The position numbers were made by a program, and so were the translations under genes. Below the pieces are notes generated by a model. The model was not told the DNA's origin and did no database searches. It saw only the letters and a list, made by a program, of their open reading frames with translations. Below are positions 57,786-64,000 of a DNA stretch of 64,000 nucleotides, piece by piece. Origin of the DNA: Mastigias papua (Eukaryota; Cnidaria; Scyphozoa; Rhizostomeae; Mastigiidae); contig OZ025276.1 in assembly GCA_964019165.1 (NCBI GenBank), positions 3,905,840-3,969,839 of the forward strand, in the 5' to 3' direction. The number at the start of each line of letters is the position of its first letter. Position 1 is the first letter of the stretch.

Positions 57786-58001
57786 GTTGTAGTGTAAACA
57801 GGGCTTTTGATAGCTCTATCCTGAGTTTTTTTCATGTGTCCATCAGCTAACTTAGTTTGTTATATATTGCTGTTTGTTAGTTTGCTTTTTCAATATTCTT
57901 ATTCATTGTAACTTAGTTATGTTGAGAACTGAATTGAATTGAAATTGAATTGAATAGTTCCTGTACATGAATCCACTCTTGACAATATCTCCTTTACAGG
58001 T

Positions 58002-58114
58002 ATGCAATATTCAGTAGGTCTACATTGGACGATAGGACATGATCAGTTACCTGCACATTACAATGTAAGCATGAAAAGGCTAAATAGCCAGTTTAGGAAA
58101 CTTAAGCAAAACCA
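58002..58114 (+). pseudogene. BEL B pre-RT fragment
   Basis: MQYSVGLHWTIGHDQLPAHY and SMKRLNSQFRKLKQNQ match the segment just before the RT of BEL/Pao elements (compare VKLPWKGG...EQRLKTLMKRLEK in BEL A). It shows that BEL B resumes here after the non-LTR insertion. It ends at a TGA and no RT core follows. Confidence 0.6.
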
Positions 58115-58244
58115 GAGTTCATGAAGTAAATTTCTCAAATGTCTTGTATTCGTCCAAGTTTCCTATGTCTCTGATAAGTGTCGCACAAACCTGTAAAACG
58201 ATGACTGCATCATTTCATTTTGACACATCTAAAGGTAGAGTTAT

Positions 58245-60980
58245 ATGACATTGAAAGGCAAACGCTACAATATGACTCAAATTGAAAACCTGTTTTACTT
58301 GGAAATGAAAAGTGGTGTGGAAGTGAATGCCGTGCGTACCGCAAGTGAGTGGCTTAAAGTTTTCGCACATGCTTCACAAGATACTATTGCCAAAATGCCT
58401 GCTTGGATTGGGGACATGGAATCTCAGGAGCTGATAAACAATCATGCGAAAATTGCATTAAAGGAAAAATGCACAGAGAAAACATCAGAAAAGGGCAAAT
58501 TGCTAACAGTCACAGTCCATTAGAAGTCATACATTCGGACACATGTGAAATGCCGATAGTTTCCAAAGGTGGCTACAAGCATGTAATAATTGTCCTCGAT
58601 GACTATTCTGGATATACTTTTATCTATTTGCTGAAACGAAAGAGCGATAGTCATTTGGCGCTGAAAATGTTCCTAAATCAAGTTAAAAGCAGCCACATTG
58701 CTCGATTACATACTGATTGCGGAACCAAGTACGTGAATGAGGAATTTCTTGCGGAGCTCACAAATCATGGAATTCGACATACAACATCTATGCCTTATGT
58801 GCACAATCAAAATGGCAAAGCAGAACGCTGTTTCAGAACCTTGACCAAAGTGACTAGATGTTTGCTGATTGAAAGCAAATTGGATCAGAAATAGTGGGAT
58901 TACGCCGTACGCTATGCAAATTTGGTACGCAATTTTTGTCCCGGTCCCCGAAATGCAAAGATGAGCAAATATCAATTATTTTACGGGGAAAAAGCCAAGT
59001 GTTGAAAAGCTGAAAATCTTTGGCGAAGTTTGCATGTCCTATGACGAACGACAGAAAACACAGTTAGACAATCGCTGTAGATTAGGTTACTTTCTTGGTA
59101 TTGACTCAAAAAGCGGAAGTTAGTACTTCTTAGACGGTGATACTGAACGAGTCTGTATTACCAAGTCAATCAGAACAATGAAAGAACAAAGAGAGCAGCA
59201 GGTCAACAATGAAGACACAGAGGATGTCGTTTACCCATTAGAAAATCCGCCTCCAGGAGGAAGTCACATTTTGGAGGGAGACATAGACAACGACGATCCT
59301 TGTGTGCAACCAGTCATTGAAAATCAGAATAACGATGATGCTGATGCGATGTCTGATGAAAGCAACTCAGATTATGCAAATGCAAGTGACGGTGAAGACG
59401 ATATTCATCCTGTCAATGTTAGGCCGCAACATGCAACTAAGCGACCCAAACACCTTAATGACTATGAAGTAGATTGGTCGGGTGCCTGTTGGATTGGCAT
59501 GTGTAAGCCTGAAAGCTACCAAGAAGCTGTTAATGGCAAGAATGCAGTTGAATGGCAAACAGCAATTAATTACGAACTGCAAGCCTTGGAAAAAAATGAC
59601 ACATGGGACATTGTAAACAGACCAGAAAAGGCCAACATTATTTCACCAAAGTGGGTATTTGCTATCAAAGGTGATAATTCTCTCAGAGCCCGTTTAGTTG
59701 CAAAAGGATGTTCGCAAAAATACGGCCTAGATTATGAAGAAGTCTTTTTGCCGACTGTAAACAAAGACACTTTACGACTTATGCTACAAGTAGCTGTCAA
59801 CAAGCAGTACGTGAGTCATCAAATCGACATAAACAGCGCGTACTTGAATGGAAAAATCGATGCAGATATTTACATGAAAGCACCAGAAGGAATGCAAATC
59901 GAAAAGGGACAATGTCTCAAATTGAAAAAGTCCCTCTAAGGCCTAAAACAATCGGGAAAAATTTGGAACGGAACTCTGAGCGAATTCTTAGTGACAAAGG
60001 TAAAGTTCCTCCGTTCATCCAAGGATCCATGTTTGTTTATGAAAAAGGGGATCTTCATTGGAATTTGGGTTGACGATATTGTGATTTGTTGTGAAAATAA
60101 AGAACGTGCAAATGAAGTCAAACGTGATATTGCTAATGAATTCCCCATTGACGAACGTGGAGAAATTTCCGAATTTCTTAGAATGGAATTCAAATATGAA
60201 AATGGTCAACTGAGCATCTCTCAGGAAAAGTATGTCAACAAGTTATTAGACGAATTTGGAATGACTCATTGCAAAACAGTAGAAACACCAATGGTAATTG
60301 GCAAAGCGGTGAAAACTACGAAAGTGTGTGATGTGAACTATAGGAAGTTAAGTGGTGGCCTATTATATATTGCTACGAACACATGTCCAGATATAAGCTT
60401 CAGTGTTGCTTACTTATCGCGAAGTTTGAACAATCCATCATTAACAGATTGGGAATGTGGAAAACGAATTCTATGATACCTTAAAAGCACCAAACATTAC
60501 AAGCTGATTTATGCAAAAATGGAAAAGGAGAAAGTCATATCCTACAGTGACGCAGATTTTGCAAATGAAGATGACCGGAAATCTGTGAGCAGATACGTTA
60601 TTTATGGAACAGCACCAATAGCTTGGGCTAGCAAAAAGCAAACAACTGTTGCGCAATCAACATGCGAAGCTGAATATATCGCACTAAATGCTGTTGTTAC
60701 TTTGCAAAGATGTCTTGGCGAAATGTACTGCGAGCAGACCGGATTAGAGATTGATATTACAAACCTTGTGGACAATCAACGCGCTATTAAAATTGCAAAA
60801 AGTTTTGACACTAAGCGAAGCAAGCACTTTGATGTACATTACTACGCAACAAAGGAATACTTTTCGACAAGGGAAAACGCATTGAAATACGTGGAATCGA
60901 AATGAAATATTGCAGATGGACTTACAAAGCCATTGCAACTTGAAAGATTTAAACAATTTTGTGAAGATTTAGACTTTTTA
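58245..60980 (+). pseudogene. Copia integrase, RT and RNase H
   Basis: The gag is missing. A pre-integrase part (FAHASQDTIAKM, CENCIKGKMH) leads to integrase with D (EVIHSDTCEMP), D (LHTDCGTKY) and E (NQNGKAERCF), ending in TAG near 58893. After a broken linker the RT/RNase H frame runs from 59178 to about 60990: KWVFAIKGD, INSAYLNGKIDADIYM, the active site GIWVDDIVICC, PDISFSVAYLSRSL, SYSDADFAND-like RNase H, and ADGLTKPL. Point stops lie at 59937-59939, 60474-60476 and 60903-60905, without frameshift. A purine-rich CAGAGGGAG and TGTTCAAGGAC near 60990-61005 look like the tract and start of a 3' LTR, but no partner LTR is visible. Confidence 0.85.
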
Positions 60981-61195
60981 CACGCTTAAGTCAGAGGGAG
61001 TGTTCAAGGACTTCCGGAGTATAAAATAAACAATGAACAAGATTCGATGATTACCATATTTGGAATGATCAAAAATAGTTTTGTTATATACTCATATGCG
61101 CACGTTTTGTTACCAATTGCAGTTATGTTATGTTGATGGAATACGTTTATCTCTAAATCATAAAGTTATCATTTTATTTATCGTTGCTCTGCTAA

Positions 61196-62530
61196 GAATA
61201 CTGTTAGTTTGTACAGGAAAGGTAGGGGAATCAGACCTAAATGTTAGAGCCAAATACCCAATATTTTTGCCAGAGGGAAATCTTGTCACAAATCTTGCTA
61301 TCATTGACTGCCTTTCCAGGGTTTATCATAATAAAGCCCAGTCTACCTTGGCTTAATTAAGGTCAAGATTTTGGGTGCCACAAGGTAAACAACAAGTTAA
61401 GAAAGTGACATCACATTGTCTAATATACAAGAAACATGAGGGGATGTTGTTTTTGCTACCACAAGCTGCACAATTGCCTGGATTCAGAGTAAGAGGGGTG
61501 GAACCATTTGCCAATGTTGGCATTGACTTTGCAGGGCCTTAGTTTATTAAAGGGGAAAAGGGTGGAATAGAAAAGGTCTACTTAGTACTTTTTACCTGTT
61601 AAGTAACAAGGGCAATTCATCTCGATTTAATTAGAAATTTAAACACAGGTACATTCTTAAATAGTCAAAGGTGACTCTGTGCTGAAAGAGGTACACCTAG
61701 ATTAATAAACAAAGATAATGCTAAAACATTAAAGCAGCTGTAAAACTTTTGGACAAAGTAACACTTGATGATGATGTTAATTCTTATCAACAGTCCCATA
61801 GAATTGAATGGAAGATTACTTTATCTCGTTCACCCTGGTGGGGTGGATACTTAGAGAGGATGATTGGTACTGTCTGTGTAAGGTGTTAGGTAATGCTATA
61901 CTTTCTCATGATGAGTGAAGTACAATCCTCTTAGAAATAGAGAGTTCATTGAACTCTAGACTGTTAATGTATTTGTACAATGAATTGGGTGAAGCACTAA
62001 CTCCATCACACCTCATTCATGGCTGTAGGCTGTCTTCTTTAGCTTGCAACATTGATCTATCAGATGATTGAAGGGATTCAGGTAGCAGAGTAAGAAAACG
62101 TTTTTTATATCTTACTCAAAAGCTGTCTAATTTTTGGCCAGGTGGCGAAGGGAGTACATAACTGATCTTAGGGAATACCACAAATTCAACTTATGTAAAT
62201 CATCAGTTGTAGGGAAAGGGGATCTTGTTCTTATACAGGAAGACAATGTGAGGAGGACAAATGTGGGAAACTGGAATAGTGGAAGATCTCATTATTGGAA
62301 AGGATGTGCATTGCAGAGGAGCAGTCATGCACAGGGTAAGTAATAAAGGTAAGGGAGAAACATTAACTAGACCTTTACAGAAACTTGTTCCATTGGAAGT
62401 CTTGTCAACAGAGTTCCAAGCAACGGAAATGAAAGAAAAGAGCACACGAGAGGAGCTAGGAAGGAGAAATGCAAGAAATGAGTTGAGTAGAGATATAGAT
62501 GAATTCCCAGAGAGAGGTCTACCAAAATGA
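61196..62530 (+). pseudogene. BEL B integrase and C-terminal region
   Basis: The pre-integrase line reads CTGKVGESDLNVRAKYPIFL, then IIDCLSRVYHNKAQSTLA and RFWVPQGKQQVKKV. Integrase: VGIDFAGP (first D), INKDNAKT (second D), WWGGYLERM (E), then LNSRL and ALTPSHLIHGC. The DUF5641-like tail follows (RWRREYITDLREYHKF, GDLVLIQEDN). Many stops (near 61355, 61540, 61602) and shifts. It precedes the purine tract and 3' LTR. Confidence 0.75.
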
Positions 62531-62603
62531 GCAGCAGCTAGGGATGCGCAATGGAAGTCATGGCTTATGCTCGCCGGACCCCTACTAGGGTCAAGGAGGG
62601 GGA

Positions 62604-62945
62604 TGTCAGGAATGCATGACCTGTGAGACTCACGCTCATATAAAACATATTTATTGATCTTTCTTGAAGGGTTTACAGATGTAGAGGGACTTTATAGCAT
62701 ACAGCTTAATTTTCATTGGACTAACACATTTGTACATATACTTTTATTGGTTAAAGTTTTTATTGATTTCCACTGAGCTGAACGTATGATGAGTCATTAT
62801 AGCATGAGTTTTAGTTTTTTGTTAGAACTGTAACATGAAGAGTTGAATTACTGGATCATACTTATTGAAATGTCCTTTTTTCTGAGTATTTACTAAAATC
62901 AAATCTGGAACCAGAATAGAAGAGATTGAGGGGTAATTCTCTACA
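62604..62945 (+). repeat. BEL B 3' LTR
   Basis: Starts TGTCAGGAATGCATGACC, ends TTCTCTACA, and is followed by ATGCG. Partner of 46957-47297. Confidence 0.85.
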
Positions 62946-62950
62946 ATGCG

Positions 62951-63219
62951 CAAGTAAAATCTGTGGAGTATGGAAGATAATCTCTCCAAAGCCTTGATTG
63001 CTGTATAACTTGTCTACCACATTCAGTTCAATGCTCTAGCAAGCTGAATCCTCTGTTTGTTTGAAGTCCAACTGAAGATTGATGATAATATAATGCCACT
63101 ACGTTGCGTCTAAATTGCTTAGAATTGGGTAATTTGACAAAGTTGCTATTCCACAGCTGTATCTACATCATGGTTAGCTTTAGAAAACTCCATTAAAAGA
63201 GCTGTTATTGATCTCTTTC
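62951..63219. other. no gene seen
   Basis: Short non-coding spacer after BEL B. Confidence 0.35.
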
Positions 63220-63555
63220 TGGGGTGTACTTAATTAACCCCTGGCTGTGAAAGGGTTAAAGCCCAGTTCAGTGCTGTGGTGCAGTCTAGTTGGTGATCAT
63301 GTCTATCTTTTAACAGAATCTCAGTTAACATCTGATTGTCTCTCTAGTAACCCATTACTCCATGGTGAATATCCTGGTGTTATAATAACATCAATATTAA
63401 AATTTTCTGCCATATCTCTCACTTCTTCATTGTCAAACTCACCACCCAAATCACTAAACAGACATTGAAGTGCTCCGTGTTTACTTATCCAATGTTTTAT
63501 AAAGTTTTCAAAAAAGTTAGTATTGGAGTTAGCGTCAAAGATTTGTTTTGTTCAT
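63220..63555 (-). pseudogene. retroelement integrase scrap
   Basis: On the minus strand the frame reads FFENFIKHWISKHGALQCLF, then SDLGGEFDNEEVRDMAENF, then ITPGYSPWSNGLLER. After a one-base shift it reads MLTEILLKDRHDHQLDCTTA and LNWAL. This is the second-D and E region of a retroelement integrase, with the glutamate in LLER and the usual SDNGGEF now SDLGGEF. The rest of the element is absent. Confidence 0.6.
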
Positions 63556-63788
63556 AGGTTTTATTTTTTATAACCTCGCATTGGTGTTTACTATTATAAC
63601 TTTGAGCTTTGCACTCTATTACTATTGTTGTGTTCAGTTTTCCATGCGGCCTTACAAAAAGTTTAATATCGTATTCTTTATCATGTTACTCTGCTAAAAG
63701 GTTAATGGGCCCAGCTGAAGAATGCAAAAAGTTTTTCAGGAAAAAAATAGATATTAGAGGGCTGTAGTATATTGTTGTTCATTAAATA

Positions 63789-64000
63789 TGTCAAATGATG
63801 TTCAAGGAGCTTACAAAGTCGGTTTAGAAACTGACAACGTCAATGGAACAGATTGGTTTTTGTGGAGGCACAAAATGAAACTGGTCCTTATTTCAAATAG
63901 ACTGTGGGAATTGCCTCTGGTAAGGAGGAGCAGCCAACAAACCCAGATGCATTTAATGCTTGGAATCGAAGAGATGAGAAGGCATATGCAAAGATCAGTC
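63789..64000 (+). pseudogene. Copia gag N-terminus, runs off the window
   Basis: ATG 63789 begins SNDVQGAYKVGLETDNVNGT, then DWFLWRHKMKLVLISNRLWE. After a one-base shift near 63915 it reads ASGKEEQPTNPDAFNAWNRR and DEKAYAKIS, the W...W...LW...W pattern of Copia gag (UBN2/DUF4219-type). The upstream 240 bp show no identifiable LTR. Confidence 0.55.

Larger units (their letters stand above)
54387..57805. mobile_element. PIF/Harbinger D, apparently intact
   Basis: The inverted ends AGCCCTGTTTACACTACAAC are identical on both sides and matching continues through TTTTAACCTGGGTTGAA. The target duplication is TTT (54384-54386 and 57806-57808). Subterminal regions (54404-54600 and 57660-57785) are packed with AACCTGGGTTGAACCCAGG-type palindromes. 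Inside are an open Myb-like gene (+) and an open DDE transposase gene (-). It is inserted in the 3' region of the non-LTR element. Confidence 0.92.
49505..57955 (+). mobile_element. PHD-finger non-LTR retrotransposon, split by Harbinger D
   Basis: It holds ORF1 (coiled-coil/RRM-like), ORF2 (PHD fingers, endonuclease, RT) and a 3' region. It ends at 57928-57955 with a TTGAA-type short repeat tail, which becomes contiguous with the ORF2 3' region when Harbinger D is removed. The 5' limit is approximate and no target duplication was resolved. Confidence 0.7.
46957..62945 (+). mobile_element. BEL/Pao LTR retrotransposon B, filled with later insertions
   Basis: The LTRs are at 46957-47297 and 62604-62945, with target duplication ATGCG at 46952-46956 and 62946-62950. 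A primer site follows the first LTR and a purine tract AAGGAGGGGGA precedes the second. Own coding pieces are gag-protease (47337-49502), a short pre-RT piece (58002-58114) and integrase (61196-62530). The RT and RNase H core is missing. Non-LTR, Harbinger and Copia elements occupy the middle. Confidence 0.85.

Noticed and set aside
63232..63257. TTAACCCC...GGGTTAA as a miniature piggyBac element
   Set aside because: Only 26 bp long with no interior; chance or a degraded end.

Overview
The window is eukaryotic, AT-rich and almost entirely transposable-element DNA. I found no convincing host gene, tRNA, rRNA, operon or CRISPR. The mix is BEL/Pao, Gypsy and Copia LTR elements, RTE-like and CR1/Jockey-like non-LTR elements, a Penelope-like element with a GIY-YIG endonuclease, a probable DIRS fragment, two-gene PIF/Harbinger elements, piggyBac, Tc1/mariner, hairpin MITEs and a captured Rep-like gene. 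That mix suggests an invertebrate metazoan such as a cnidarian, sponge or mollusc. The species is not identified and this assignment is inference.

Layout. 1-5.1 kb: two direct copies of a hairpin MITE (255-497, 4878-5122) bracket a broken rolling-circle Rep-like gene (842-2228), a probable second Rep scrap, a foldback of aacatgtttcc-type repeats, and a Tc1/mariner transposase with one stop. 7.4-8.9 kb: truncated piggyBac A. 8985-19361: a four-layer nest, in which a small Harbinger remnant (TTA target duplication) was entered by an RTE retrotransposon (13-bp duplication) and by piggyBac B, and piggyBac B contains a complete two-gene Harbinger A (TAA duplication). 20017-26194: BEL/Pao A, minus strand, 384-bp LTRs, TTCAT duplication. 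27864-36357: a Harbinger-like MITE split by a Gypsy element with 163-bp LTRs, which itself holds a Penelope-like and an RTE-like insertion. 36.6-39.8 kb: foldback MITEs and a Copia remnant. 40.6-45.9 kb: old BEL C, minus strand, split by Harbinger C, whose right terminus holds a hAT-like MITE. 46957-62945: a 16-kb BEL/Pao B (ATGCG duplication) filled by a PHD-finger non-LTR element, by Harbinger D inside that element's 3' end, and by a Copia body. The last kilobase holds an integrase scrap and the start of another Copia gag.

Activity. Most coding regions carry point stops or small indels. The exception is Harbinger D (54387-57805): both partner genes are open, the DDE triad is intact, and the terminal repeats are almost perfect. 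It is the best candidate for a recently active transposon and could supply transposase in trans. The Gypsy copy is odd in another way: its LTRs differ at one position by eye, yet its interior is dead and carries two passengers. The nesting gives a clear relative chronology.
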